Source: Salinibacterium sp. UTAS2018 (GTDB taxonomy: Bacteria > Actinomycetota > Actinomycetes > Actinomycetales > Microbacteriaceae). Taken from it: 64,000 bases of DNA. The stretch lies in contig NZ_CP035375.1 of the NCBI RefSeq assembly GCF_004118935.1, positions 2,170,001 through 2,234,000 of the forward strand. Reading direction: 5' to 3'. This document shows positions 42,688 through 51,344 of this stretch, piece after piece (position 1 is the first letter of the stretch; each line of letters opens with the position of its first letter). The notes under the pieces were generated by a model. The model ran no database searches. It was not told the DNA's origin and was given only the letters and a program-made list of their open reading frames with translations. The translations under genes were made by a program, and so were the position numbers.

Positions 42688-43898
42688 CGTTCCGAACGAC
42701 GACGATTGCGGAAATTGCCAATCCGGCACCGCGGTCCATTGCAATAGGCCCATTTGGGTCATCGCTCAAAGCAGACATGTATACGAGCACAGGGGTTCCT
42801 CTAGTCCGGGGACAAAATCTGACTAGCGCCAGTGAGATTGATCTTTCGGATGTGGTTTACGTCGCCCCGGAAACCGCGTCCAAGTTCCCTGCCTGCATGT
42901 TGGAAGAAGGAGATCTTGTTTTCCCTCACCGAGGGGCGATCGGCCGGGTTGGTATCGTGGGCGAAACACCCGCACTCCTTTCATCCAGCATGATGAAGTT
43001 GAAGTGCGATCGGAGCAAGGCTGATCCGCGGTTTGTCTTCTACTACTTTCGCGGGCCAGGACGCAGAGAGCTGATGATGCGCGCGTCGACAGTTGGGACA
43101 CCGGGCATAGGTCAGCCCCTTACCTCGTTAAGAGAGATACCAATTCAACTGCCCTCGATTGAGGAACAAAGGAACATTGCAGGAGTTCTCGGATCAATCG
43201 ATGAGAAGATCGCTGCCAATATCCGTCTTTCTGCAATCTCCGAGCAACTCCTTGCTACTGAGGTGCAACAACGCTGGCTCACTCAACCATCTGGTTCCGC
43301 CGTTTCTATTCTGACGATTTTCGAAGTCGGACGTTCATTGCCCGCGCCCATCGGAGCGGAACCGGTCTACTTGGGGATGAAGAACATTCCCGAGTCAGGT
43401 GTTGGCATCACGAACTGGGAACACCGTTCTGCACGAGGAGGTGCACGCTTCACGAATGGCGACACTCTTCTGGCGCGAATCACACCCTGTCTCGAAAATG
43501 GGAAGACGGGCTATGTTGATTTCCTTAAGAGCGGTGAAATCGGAATTGGTTCTACTGAGTTCATCGTCTTGCGATCTCGGGAGGGAATTCCAAGTGCTCT
43601 GTCATACTTCCTCGCTATAGATTCGAAATTCCGAGATTTCGCGATCCGCCACATGGTGGGCACCTCTGGTCGGCAACGAGTGTCCGCGTCCAGCATTTCG
43701 ACCTACATGTTGCCTTCTCCGGACAAAGGCTGGATGAACGACTTTGGAGCGCGAGCTGCTCAGCAGTTCGCGCTCATGAAGTCGCTGAGAGGTGAGAATC
43801 GAGTTCTTGCGGCTCTCCGCGACGCCCTCCTCCCCGAACTCATGTCGGGCAGGCTTCGCGTGAAAGATGCCGAGAAGCAGATTGAAGAGGTGCTGTGA
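42684..43898 (+). CDS. hsdS: Type I restriction-modification system specificity subunit HsdS
   Basis: A 404-residue specificity subunit with two target-recognition domains. The first begins with the typical GSSLKADMYTSTGVPLVRGQNL and runs to about residue 150. The central conserved helix is IEEQRNIAGVLGSIDEKI. The second domain includes HRSARGGARFTNGDTLLARITPCLENGKTGYV. The end, LLPELMSGRLRV, is standard. The base composition and codon use are less biased than in hsdM, as expected for a specificity gene that is exchanged between strains. Confidence 0.95.
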   Translation: MTFRTTTIAEIANPAPRSIAIGPFGSSLKADMYTSTGVPLVRGQNLTSASEIDLSDVVYVAPETASKFPACMLEEGDLVFPHRGAIGRVGIVGETPALLSSSMMKLKCDRSKADPRFVFYYFRGPGRRELMMRASTVGTPGIGQPLTSLREIPIQLPSIEEQRNIAGVLGSIDEKIAANIRLSAISEQLLATEVQQRWLTQPSGSAVSILTIFEVGRSLPAPIGAEPVYLGMKNIPESGVGITNWEHRSARGGARFTNGDTLLARITPCLENGKTGYVDFLKSGEIGIGSTEFIVLRSREGIPSALSYFLAIDSKFRDFAIRHMVGTSGRQRVSASSISTYMLPSPDKGWMNDFGARAAQQFALMKSLRGENRVLAALRDALLPELMSGRLRVKDAEKQIEEVL

Positions 43899-46800
43899 TG
43901 GTCGGAATGTCAGAAGCGGACTGGGAACAACTCACCCTCGACACCCTCGGAGAGCTGGGGTGGCTCCCCACCGCGGGCGAGAAAATCGCGCCCGGCTCAG
44001 GTGAGCGCGACAGTTGGGATGAGCTCCTCATCCGCCCCCGCCTGCTCGCCGCACTCCAAAAATTCAACCCCGACGTGCCCGCCCAATACCTGGCGCAGGC
44101 CGTCGCCGAGATTGCGGCACCGAAGTCGAAAGATGCGATTGCCGAGAACCTTCGCATCCACCAATACCTAGTCGACGGGTTCCGCCTCAGCTACATCGAC
44201 ACCGACGGGGTCGAAGCGAACCCCACCATCAGTCTGCTCTCCGCCGACCCCGACCAGAACGACTGGCTCGCCGTCAACCAAGTCACCCTCATCCAAGGCG
44301 ACCACAAACGACGCTTCGACCTCGTGCTCTACTGCAACGGCATGCCCGTCAGCATCATCGAACTCAAAAAAGCCGGCAGCAAAACCGCGGATGTCGCCTC
44401 TGCCCACGCCCAACTCGGCACCTACCTGCGCGAATTTCCCCTCGCCTTCCGCTTCTGCGTCTTCACCCTCGCCAGCGACGGCCTCGACGCCAAATACGGT
44501 ACCCCCTTCACACCCCTCAACCACTTCGCTCCCTGGAATGTGGATGACGACGGCACCCCCGTCGCCCCCAACCGCAGCATCGACGGCGAAACCGTCACCG
44601 GCCTCGAAGACGCCATCGACGGCCTCTACAACCAAGACCGCTTCCTGCAACTACTGCGCAACTACACCGCCTTCGACGAAAACGCCGACGGCCTCACCAA
44701 ACGCATCGCCAAACCCCACCAATACTTCGCCGTCTCCAAAGCCATCGGCAGCACTGTACAAGCCGTCGAATCCAACGGAAAAGCGGGCGTCGTCTGGCAC
44801 ACCCAAGGCTCCGGCAAATCCATGGAAATGGAGCTCTACGCCAACCTCGTCACCCGCCACCCCAAACTCAAAAACCCCACCATCGTCGTCATCACCGACC
44901 GCACCGAACTCGACGGCCAACTCTTCCAAACCTTCAACCAGAGCATGCTGCTCGCCGAAAAGCCCCAACAAATCAAGAGCCGCACCGGGCTGCGCGACGA
45001 AATAGGCAACCGCACCACCGGCGGCATCTACTTCACCACCCTCCAAAAATTTGGTCGCACCGACGCCGAACGTGCCACCGGCGCCGACCACCCCCTCCTC
45101 TCCGACCGCCGCAACGTCATCGTCATCGTCGACGAAGCCCACCGCAGCCACTACGACGACCTCGACGGCTACGCCCGCCACCTGCGCGACGCCCTCCCCA
45201 ACGCCACCCTCATCGCGTTCACCGGCACCCCCATCTCCTTCGACGACCGCAACACCCGCGACGTCTTCGGCGACTACATCGACATCTACGACCTCACCCG
45301 CGCCGTCGACGACAAAGCCACCGTGCCCGTCTACTTCGAACCCCGCCTCATCAAAGTCAGCCTCGCCGACAGCATCACCCAAGAAGAACTGGATGCCGCA
45401 GCCGACGACGCCACCACCAGCCTCGACGACACCGAACGGGCCCGCATCGAAGCATCCGTCGCCGTCGTCAACGCCATCTATGGCGCCCCCGAACGCCTCG
45501 AAGCCCTCGCCGCCGACCTCGTCACCCACTGGGAAGAACGCCGCACCCGCATGCTTCCCTTCATCGAAGCTCCCGGCAAAGCCCTCATCGTGGGAGCGAC
45601 CCGCGAAATCTGCGCCCGCCTCTACGACCAAATCATCGCCCTCCGCCCCGACTGGCACTCCGACGATATCAACGGCGGCACAATCAAAGTCGTCTACTCC
45701 GGCACCCCCTCCGACCCGTCGCCCATTGTCGAACACGTGCGCCGCCCCTCCCAAAACGACGCCATCAAAACACGCCTCAAAGATGTGGATGACGAACTCG
45801 AGTTGGTCATCGTGCAAAACATGATGCTCACCGGCTTCGACGCGCCACCCCTGCACACCCTGTATTTGGACCGCCCCCTCAAGGGCGCCCTGCTCATGCA
45901 AACCCTCGCCCGCGTCAACCGCACCTTCCGCGGAAAACAAGACGGACTGCTCGTTGCCTACGCACCCCTCGTCGACAACCTCAAAGAAGCTCTCGCCGAG
46001 TACACAACAAGCGATCAAGAGAAGAAACCCATCGGCCGTTCGGTTGATGAAGCCGTCACGCTCGCCACCGAACTCGTCAACAGGCTGCGCGAACTGCTCG
46101 CCGGCTACGACTGGCGTGCTGTGCTGGCCAAGGGTGGCCCGAAGGCGTACCTCAACGCCGCCAGCGGTGCTGCCAACTATCTGCGCGACGCGTCGACACC
46201 GGGCAACGACCCCTCGCTGGGTGACGACACTCTGGCCGCCCGCTACCGCAAGTTCTCCGGCCAACTCGCTCGCGCTTGGGCGCTCGCCAGTGGACGCACC
46301 AACCTCGCCGACCTGCACCCCGAAATCTCCTTTTACGAAGAGGTGCGCGTCTGGATGGCCAAGTTCGACGCCATGGCCCGCCAGGATCGCGACGAACCCA
46401 TCCCCGAAGACATCCAACGCCTTCTCGGCAAACTCATCGCTCAAGCCACGGATGCCGGCGAGGTCTACGACATCTATGACGCTGCCGGGATGCCCAAGCC
46501 CTCCTTGAGCGACCTCACCCCCGAGTTTGTTGCCTCGACCCAGAACGCGCGCAACCCGCAGCTCGCCATCGAAGCACTGCGCACGATGCTCACCGAAGAG
46601 TCGACGGCGGTCACCCGCAACAACATGGTTCGCCAGCGCGCCTTCTCAGAACGCATCACCGAGTTGATGAACAAGTACACCAACCAGCAACTGACCTCTG
46701 CCGAGGTCATCGCGGAACTCGTGGCGCTGGCCCGCGAAGTTGCCCTCGAAGGCAAGCGCGGCGAAACCTTCACGCCGTCGCTGTCCTCCGACGAACTTGC

Positions 46801-47083
46801 TTTCTACGACGCTGTCGCCCAGAACGAATCCGCCGTCGAAGTACAAGGCGACGGCAAGCTCGCCGAAATCGCCCGTGGCCTCGTTAAGGTGATGCGCCGC
46901 GACGTACGCACCGACTGGACCGTGCGCGACGATGTGCGCGCCAAACTGCGCTCCTCGATCAAACGGCTGCTCGTGCTCAACGGCTACCCGCCAGACAAGC
47001 AACCCGAAGCCATCAAGCTCGTCATGGAACAGATGGAGACGATGGCGCCCCGGTATGCGGATGAGCGCGAGGCGGGTGCCTAA
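43895..47083 (+). CDS. hsdR: Type I restriction-modification system endonuclease/translocase subunit HsdR
   Basis: A 1062-residue HsdR. The nuclease motif is RFDLVLYCNGMPVSIIELKK (D ... ExK) near residue 150. The motor has Walker A HTQGSGKSMEM near residue 305, DEAH as VDEAHRSHYDDL near 413, AFTGTPI, and later QNMMLTGFDAPPLHTLYLDRPLKGALLMQTLARVNR. A GTG at 43895 overlaps hsdS, or the ATG at 43898 can be used. Codon use changes around 46.0-46.1 kb: upstream, AAA dominates for Lys; downstream, AAG does. The gene is intact. Confidence 0.95.
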   Translation: MMVGMSEADWEQLTLDTLGELGWLPTAGEKIAPGSGERDSWDELLIRPRLLAALQKFNPDVPAQYLAQAVAEIAAPKSKDAIAENLRIHQYLVDGFRLSYIDTDGVEANPTISLLSADPDQNDWLAVNQVTLIQGDHKRRFDLVLYCNGMPVSIIELKKAGSKTADVASAHAQLGTYLREFPLAFRFCVFTLASDGLDAKYGTPFTPLNHFAPWNVDDDGTPVAPNRSIDGETVTGLEDAIDGLYNQDRFLQLLRNYTAFDENADGLTKRIAKPHQYFAVSKAIGSTVQAVESNGKAGVVWHTQGSGKSMEMELYANLVTRHPKLKNPTIVVITDRTELDGQLFQTFNQSMLLAEKPQQIKSRTGLRDEIGNRTTGGIYFTTLQKFGRTDAERATGADHPLLSDRRNVIVIVDEAHRSHYDDLDGYARHLRDALPNATLIAFTGTPISFDDRNTRDVFGDYIDIYDLTRAVDDKATVPVYFEPRLIKVSLADSITQEELDAAADDATTSLDDTERARIEASVAVVNAIYGAPERLEALAADLVTHWEERRTRMLPFIEAPGKALIVGATREICARLYDQIIALRPDWHSDDINGGTIKVVYSGTPSDPSPIVEHVRRPSQNDAIKTRLKDVDDELELVIVQNMMLTGFDAPPLHTLYLDRPLKGALLMQTLARVNRTFRGKQDGLLVAYAPLVDNLKEALAEYTTSDQEKKPIGRSVDEAVTLATELVNRLRELLAGYDWRAVLAKGGPKAYLNAASGAANYLRDASTPGNDPSLGDDTLAARYRKFSGQLARAWALASGRTNLADLHPEISFYEEVRVWMAKFDAMARQDRDEPIPEDIQRLLGKLIAQATDAGEVYDIYDAAGMPKPSLSDLTPEFVASTQNARNPQLAIEALRTMLTEESTAVTRNNMVRQRAFSERITELMNKYTNQQLTSAEVIAELVALAREVALEGKRGETFTPSLSSDELAFYDAVAQNESAVEVQGDGKLAEIARGLVKVMRRDVRTDWTVRDDVRAKLRSSIKRLLVLNGYPPDKQPEAIKLVMEQMETMAPRYADEREAGA

Positions 47084-47204
47084 CCCGACCGCTTGTTTCC
47101 AGCCGCAACCGTGTTTGACGACCGGCTCCCTAACAGGTGAAGGTACTTCGCCAGATTGACAGTCTTACGCGATATGCTGAAAGACACGGTGACAAGGGGC
47201 CACA

Positions 47205-47531
47205 ATGTCAGACATGCAAAAGCGCTATGAACTTAAAGTCTCACTGAGTTTCGCAGGCAGCCCTCTCGTGCAGATTGATCAGGTCGTGCCGCAACTCGAA
47301 ACGGCCTTGGCTGCGGTCCTCAAGGACTACCCAGCCGTCACGGCATATTTCGTCAGCGGGGAAGAGGCTGAGGTCGAGATCGTGGTCGGGCTTCGGTTCG
47401 AAGGAATGATCTCCAAGCACATACGATCAACCGCTGACGAGATTCTCCAGACGAGTCTTGAATCGATTTCAATTGGTGGAGACAGAGCTATCGAGGCGAT
47501 TCGCGAGGAATCAACCCTCATCCCCGCGTGA
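47205..47531 (+). CDS. 108-aa protein of unknown function, first gene of a two-gene module
   Basis: A 108-residue soluble protein with probable beta-alpha-beta topology (RYELKVSLSFAGSPLVQIDQVVPQLETALAAVLKDYP ... EVEIVVGLRFEGMISKHIRSTADEILQTSLES). No family recognised. AAGGGG lies 5-6 bases before the ATG. A TTGACA at 47156-47161 may be part of its own promoter. Its stop overlaps the start of the membrane-GAF gene (GTGA), so the two products are made together and may act as one unit. Confidence 0.7.
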   Translation: MSDMQKRYELKVSLSFAGSPLVQIDQVVPQLETALAAVLKDYPAVTAYFVSGEEAEVEIVVGLRFEGMISKHIRSTADEILQTSLESISIGGDRAIEAIREESTLIPA

Positions 47532-48391
47532 TTTCAGAAGGCTCGGAGCGAGCCGCCGTTTTTCGGGTAGCTAATGTTCTGCTTTGGGTGTGGCGTGCGT
47601 GTAAAGGGTGGGCGCCGCAAGCGGCTGCTTCGCTTGGTGCAGTCTTCTCTTTGATCTGGGCTGGATACGGGAGTGCGATTTGGTCCGCAGGAACATGGGC
47701 CTTTGTGGTTGCAGTGAGTTTGGGACTGCTGTCGTTGATCCTGCAAATCACGCTACAACGCCCCACATATATGGAGCTATCGCGGCGGGAAGAGCAAGCG
47801 GTAATCGAATCTGCTGTGAAGTCGGGAGCGATAGAACGGTCGCTCACCGTGTTGATTCGCTACCTGGCTGAACACTGTTCGATGGCAGGAAACAACGATC
47901 GTGTATCCGTCTATTACCACCATGATCAAAAGTTCGTGATGCTTGCTCGTTGGTCGCAGAACCCCGGCTTCGCAACCTCTGGGCGTGGAACATATCCAAT
48001 TGGTCAAGGCGCGATCGGTGAGGCTTGGGAATCACGATCCGCCGTCGTGGAGTTGCCCGCCACCCGAGCGCGTTGGAACCAACGACTTGAGAGACACCAT
48101 GGCTTCCCAAAAGGCACCGCTGCCAACCTAACGATGCACAGCTTGAGCATCGCAGCGCTCAGAATCGCGGCTAACGGTGAGTCGGTAGGAGTGGTCGTCT
48201 TCGAATCCACGGTAAAGGAGCGGGCGACTCAGGACACTTTAGATACGTTGGAAGGATCGATGCTTTACGCGACGCTCCGTGAGCTGGTCGCGACCGTCGC
48301 TACCCTCACCCCTAGAGTGCAAGAGGCCTCGAAAACGAAACCGCCTTCTGCCCCCGAGCCCGAAGCCTGGCGAGAAATGGGAACCGAGTAG
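47528..48391 (+). CDS. Membrane-anchored GAF-domain-like protein
   Basis: A 287-residue protein with two N-terminal membrane helices (APQAAASLGAVFSLIWAGYGSAIW and AFVVAVSLGLLSLILQI) followed by a cytoplasmic region with GAF-domain character: VSVYYHHDQKFVMLARWSQNPGF, GRGTYPIGQGAIGEAW, and SIAALRIAANGESVGVVVFES. No output domain such as kinase, cyclase or nuclease is visible. It is translationally coupled to the 108-aa gene and sits between hsdR and orphan antitoxin genes. A sensor or effector of a defence-type module is possible but not shown. Confidence 0.7.
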   Translation: MISEGSERAAVFRVANVLLWVWRACKGWAPQAAASLGAVFSLIWAGYGSAIWSAGTWAFVVAVSLGLLSLILQITLQRPTYMELSRREEQAVIESAVKSGAIERSLTVLIRYLAEHCSMAGNNDRVSVYYHHDQKFVMLARWSQNPGFATSGRGTYPIGQGAIGEAWESRSAVVELPATRARWNQRLERHHGFPKGTAANLTMHSLSIAALRIAANGESVGVVVFESTVKERATQDTLDTLEGSMLYATLRELVATVATLTPRVQEASKTKPPSAPEPEAWREMGTE

Positions 48392-48402
48392 GAGAGATGA
48401 GT

Positions 48403-48675
48403 ATGCAGAACCCTCCCCACCCTGGCCTGTTGCTGGAGGATTACCTCGGCGACGTCAGCCTCGCTGAAGCTGCCCGCCGACTCGGCGTCACGCGGGCGAC
48501 GCTGTCGCGCATCCGTAATGGTCATGCGTCCGTGACCGCTGATATGGCGGTGCGCCTCGGAATTCTGCTCGGTACCAGCGCTGAGCTGTGGCTCGGCATG
48601 CAGACCGCGTATGACCTGTGGGTCGAGCGCCAGAAGCCTCGCCCCGAAATATTGTCGCTAGCGAGCTGGGCGTAG
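48403..48675 (+). CDS. HigA-family antitoxin (XRE helix-turn-helix), no HigB partner seen
   Basis: 90 residues from the ATG at 48403, which has AGGAG at 8 bases; an ATG six bases earlier is too close to the site. The HigA form is clear: HPGLLLEDYLGDVSLAEAARRLGVTRATLSRIRNGHASVTADMAVRLGILLGTSAELWLGMQTAYDLW. Normally a RelE-type toxin gene lies directly upstream; here the upstream gene is the membrane-GAF protein, so this is an orphan antitoxin or a new pairing. Confidence 0.88.
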   Translation: MQNPPHPGLLLEDYLGDVSLAEAARRLGVTRATLSRIRNGHASVTADMAVRLGILLGTSAELWLGMQTAYDLWVERQKPRPEILSLASWA

Positions 48676-48700
48676 CGCCAAGCGCAATAGGAGAAAATCG

Positions 48701-48898
48701 ATGACGCTCACTAAACAGTCCTACGTAGCAACGACTCGCAAGGACGGCGATTGGTGGCTCATCGAGGTGCCCGAACTCGACGCCGTCGGTCAAGCGCGGA
48801 GCGTCACAGAGTGCACAACGGTAGCCCGCGAAATTATCGGGCTTTGGCTCGACATCGAGCCAGAAATGATTGATGTCACGGTGACAGTCGAAAAATAG
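48701..48898 (+). CDS. HicB-like small protein, no HicA partner seen
   Basis: A 65-residue protein with the N-terminal HicB fold pattern (SYVATTRKDGDWWLIEVPELDAVGQARSVTECTTVAREIIGLWLDI). It lacks the DNA-binding C-terminal part of full HicB. AGGAG lies 8 bases before the ATG. No HicA toxin gene is adjacent. It may be a solitary remnant or partner in another system. Confidence 0.75.
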   Translation: MTLTKQSYVATTRKDGDWWLIEVPELDAVGQARSVTECTTVAREIIGLWLDIEPEMIDVTVTVEK

Positions 48899-48991
48899 GG
48901 GTGCATCGTGACATTCCTCAGGCACTCGACCGCTCGAGCGACGCCTTGTCTGCAGAATGGAAGCGGCAAACGACGTTGCGCCTTGGGGCTA

Positions 48992-49020
48992 TTGAGCCCG
49001 AGTCCACATCAGCGTATTAT
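48992..49020 (+). promoter_or_regulatory. Promoter of the VapBC operon
   Basis: TTGAGC (48992-48997), a 17-base spacer, and TATTAT (49015-49020) form a good sigma-70-type promoter. The -10 box lies inside the left arm of the palindrome at 49016-49042. Confidence 0.7.
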
Positions 49021-49042
49021 GGCTAGGAAAGCTAGCCATAAT
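49016..49042. promoter_or_regulatory. VapBC operator, perfect 11-bp inverted repeat
   Basis: ATTATGGCTAG (49016-49026) and CTAGCCATAAT (49032-49042) are exact reverse complements with a 5-base spacer. The site overlaps the -10 box and lies 15 bases before the antitoxin start. This is the arrangement expected for autorepression by the antitoxin-toxin complex. Confidence 0.8.
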
Positions 49043-49056
49043 GGTGGAGGCGTTAA

Positions 49057-49314
49057 GTGAGACTTGTGAACATCCTTGAAGCGCGCAATACGCTGTCCCG
49101 GCTGGTGGCGGCGGTGAGCGACGGTGACGAAGTGGTTATCGCCAAGCGAGGCAAGCCGGTCGCGCGGCTGGTCCCTGCTGTCGAGATCGTCTCCGAGCAC
49201 ACTGCGGCGCAAGCTGCAGAATGGCTTACCCGTAACCCAGTTCCTAGCCACCCGGCGCGCTCCGCAGATGAACTTGACCGTCAGATTGCGGCCGAGCGTG
49301 AGGGCTGGGAGTGA
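49057..49314 (+). CDS. vapB: Phd/VapB-family antitoxin
   Basis: An 85-residue antitoxin from the GTG at 49057 behind GGTGGAGG. The N-terminal domain has the Phd/YefM form NILEARNTLSRLVAAVSDGDEVVIAKRGKPVARLVP. The C-terminal part is flexible and acidic, as needed for binding the PIN toxin. It overlaps vapC by 4 bases (GTGA). Confidence 0.9.
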   Translation: MRLVNILEARNTLSRLVAAVSDGDEVVIAKRGKPVARLVPAVEIVSEHTAAQAAEWLTRNPVPSHPARSADELDRQIAAEREGWE

Positions 49315-49715
49315 TCTATCTCGACTCCTGCATTGTGATTTACGCTGTGGAAGATGACGGACCTCGTGGCAACGCAGTGCGTCAGAGGCTTACTGACGCT
49401 GCCGATGCGGTTGTCGCAGTGAGTGCCCTTGTCACTCTCGAATGTCTCGTCGGACCACTTCGCGACGAAAACTTCGGTCTCCACGACCACTACCTCCGAG
49501 CGCTCAGCAACTTCAAGGCGCTTCCGCTGGAGGCCGAGCACTACATGCGAGCGGCTGAGCTTCGAGCCCGCTATGGTCTTAAAACGCCAGATGCGCTTCA
49601 CCTCGCCGCCGCCCAAATGCATGGGTGTGACGAGTTGTGGACTAACGACGATCGCCTTGCTTCGGCGGCAAAAAATTTGGCGATGAACGTGACTTCGCCT
49701 TCCGCAAATTCGTAA
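49311..49715 (+). CDS. vapC: VapC-type PIN-domain ribonuclease toxin
   Basis: A 134-residue PIN domain toxin. Conserved acidic residues are visible in MIYLDSCIVIYAVE (Asp5), the central E (VTLECLVGPLR) and the C-terminal KTPDALHLAAAQMHGCDELWTNDDRLA. These form the metal site for RNA cleavage. Translationally coupled to the antitoxin. The pair looks complete. Confidence 0.92.
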   Translation: MIYLDSCIVIYAVEDDGPRGNAVRQRLTDAADAVVAVSALVTLECLVGPLRDENFGLHDHYLRALSNFKALPLEAEHYMRAAELRARYGLKTPDALHLAAAQMHGCDELWTNDDRLASAAKNLAMNVTSPSANS

Positions 49716-49754
49716 ACCTCGTTGTTGCTCCGGCTCGCGCGGTAGCGTGAACCC

Positions 49755-50858
49755 ATGACGGTACTCACCCCAGCACTGCTAGGCCGCATCCGCTCGCGGG
49801 CCGCGCGCTATGACCGCGAGAACATCTTCTTCACCGAAGACCTGCAAGAGCTGCGTGCCGTCGGCTACCTGAAGCCACGCAGTCTGCGCGAGCTGTCGGA
49901 TGACCAGCGCCTGCTCGCCGCCTACGCTCCGGCCACGGCGCTCGCCATCAACATGCACCTCGTGTGGATCGGCGTCGCCTGGGCCCTGCGCGAACGCGGC
50001 GACTCGAGCCTCGACTGGCTGTTGGCGGATGCCGAAGCTGGCGAAGTCTTCGCCTTCGGCTTGAGTGAACCCGGCAACGATCTCGTCATGTGGGACTCGC
50101 ACACCACCGCCGAAACCGTCGAGGGCGGTTACGCGTTCACGGGCACCAAGATCTTCACTTCGCTCTCTCCCGCGTGGACCCAACTGGGCCTCTTCGGCAA
50201 GCACACCGCCGACGATGGCACCGAAACCCTCGTGCATGGTTTCATCTCTCGCGACGAGCCCGGCTGGCGCTCCCTCGGCGACTGGGACACTCTCGGCATG
50301 CGCGCCACCCAAAGCCACACGACGGTGCTGGATGGCGCCTTCGTTCCCGCAAATCGGGTCGCCCGCGTGCTGCCCGTCGGCCCCAACGCCGATCCTTTCA
50401 TCTTCGCGGTGTTCGCCAACTTCTTGCCGCTCATCGCCTCTGTGTACGCAGGGCTCGCGGACCGCGCCCTCGAACTCGGGGTCGAAGCACTGCAGCAGCG
50501 CAGCTCGGCCATCAGTGGAGAGGCGTACTCCGAGCATCCGGATCTGCGCTGGCGCATGGCGGATGCCGCCCTCGCGCTCGATGCGATCGAACCCCAGCTG
50601 CACAGCATCGTCGATGACGTTGATGGACTCGTGGATCACGGGGCAGGCTGGTTCCGCAAACTGACCGGTGTGAAGCACCGCAGCATCGAAACCGCACGCC
50701 ACGTCGTCGATCAGGTCATGCGCTCAGCCGGGGGAGGAGCCTTCCGCAGCACGAGCGAACTCGCGCGCCTGCAACGCGATGTGCTCGCCGGCATCTACCA
50801 CCCCTCGAACCCGGAGTCGGTGTACAAAACGGTCGCGAGCGACCTGTTCGGGAGTTAG
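49755..50858 (+). CDS. Acyl-CoA dehydrogenase family protein
   Basis: A 367-residue flavoprotein with the acyl-CoA dehydrogenase fold: FGLSEPGNDLVMW ... GGYAFTGTKIFTSLSPAWTQLGLFGK in the middle beta domain and LGMRATQSHTTVLDGAFVPANRV after it. It is somewhat short for the family. A shorter, frameshifted copy lies at 52486-53041. The promoter is not clear. Substrate unknown. Confidence 0.88.
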   Translation: MTVLTPALLGRIRSRAARYDRENIFFTEDLQELRAVGYLKPRSLRELSDDQRLLAAYAPATALAINMHLVWIGVAWALRERGDSSLDWLLADAEAGEVFAFGLSEPGNDLVMWDSHTTAETVEGGYAFTGTKIFTSLSPAWTQLGLFGKHTADDGTETLVHGFISRDEPGWRSLGDWDTLGMRATQSHTTVLDGAFVPANRVARVLPVGPNADPFIFAVFANFLPLIASVYAGLADRALELGVEALQQRSSAISGEAYSEHPDLRWRMADAALALDAIEPQLHSIVDDVDGLVDHGAGWFRKLTGVKHRSIETARHVVDQVMRSAGGGAFRSTSELARLQRDVLAGIYHPSNPESVYKTVASDLFGS

Positions 50859-51122
50859 GTGGGCACGCGTTTGATGGTTCAAGAACTTCACTTACCGCGG
50901 GCGAGTATGGCCTGATGTGGTGGCGGGAAACTTCGACCAAAGGTATGCAGGCGCATGGCACAAGCCGATGCATTCTGCACAAAAGATCGCCGCGGAGAAT
51001 CCGCCTGCGAAGTGGGGGCCACGATGTTGGCTGCATTGTGGAAATCGATGCCCGCAGCATCTGTGGTCGGAACAAGGTCTCTAAGCTGCGGGCACCGATA
51101 GATATAGGTTCCTGAACGGGTG
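50859..51122. other. Intergenic region, no gene seen
   Basis: About 260 bases between the acyl-CoA dehydrogenase gene and the small membrane-protein gene. No coding frame with gene-like composition, no promoter and no repeat of note were seen. Confidence 0.5.
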
Positions 51123-51314
51123 CTAGTTTTCGCCGTGGCGGCGAGGTTCCGCCGACCGCCGACGACGAATTGCGGTAGCGAGCATCGCAACGGTGAAGAA
51201 GCCGACACCGGTGAGGATCGCCATGTATGTGGTCGCACCGAGCAGATGAATAGCCAATCCGAGTACGACCGCACCGGCTAACCAGCTTGCGACGATATAA
51301 GACCAAGTGCGCAT
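51123..51314 (-). CDS. Small membrane protein (63 aa)
   Basis: A 63-residue protein with two predicted membrane helices (YIVASWLAGAVVLGLAIHLLG and MAILTGVGFFTVAMLATAI) and a basic tail RRRRSAEPRRHGEN. It lies 30 bases after the secreted-protein gene on the same strand. Size and position suggest an immunity- or partner-like role for that protein, but this is inference. Confidence 0.65.
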   Translation of the reverse strand: MRTWSYIVASWLAGAVVLGLAIHLLGATTYMAILTGVGFFTVAMLATAIRRRRSAEPRRHGEN

Positions 51315-51344
51315 TTCTTGCCTACTTTCTTGTGTATTGGACTG

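Noticed and set aside
44651..46444. 597-residue open frame antisense to hsdR
   Set aside because: It mirrors the strong NNC codon bias of hsdR and has no start signal, domain or homologous pattern; the sense strand is a clear HsdR.
48901..49026. Short open frame of about 41 codons between the HicB-like and VapB genes
   Set aside because: Ends in the VapBC operator palindrome, has no ribosome-binding site and no recognisable toxin (HicA) motif.
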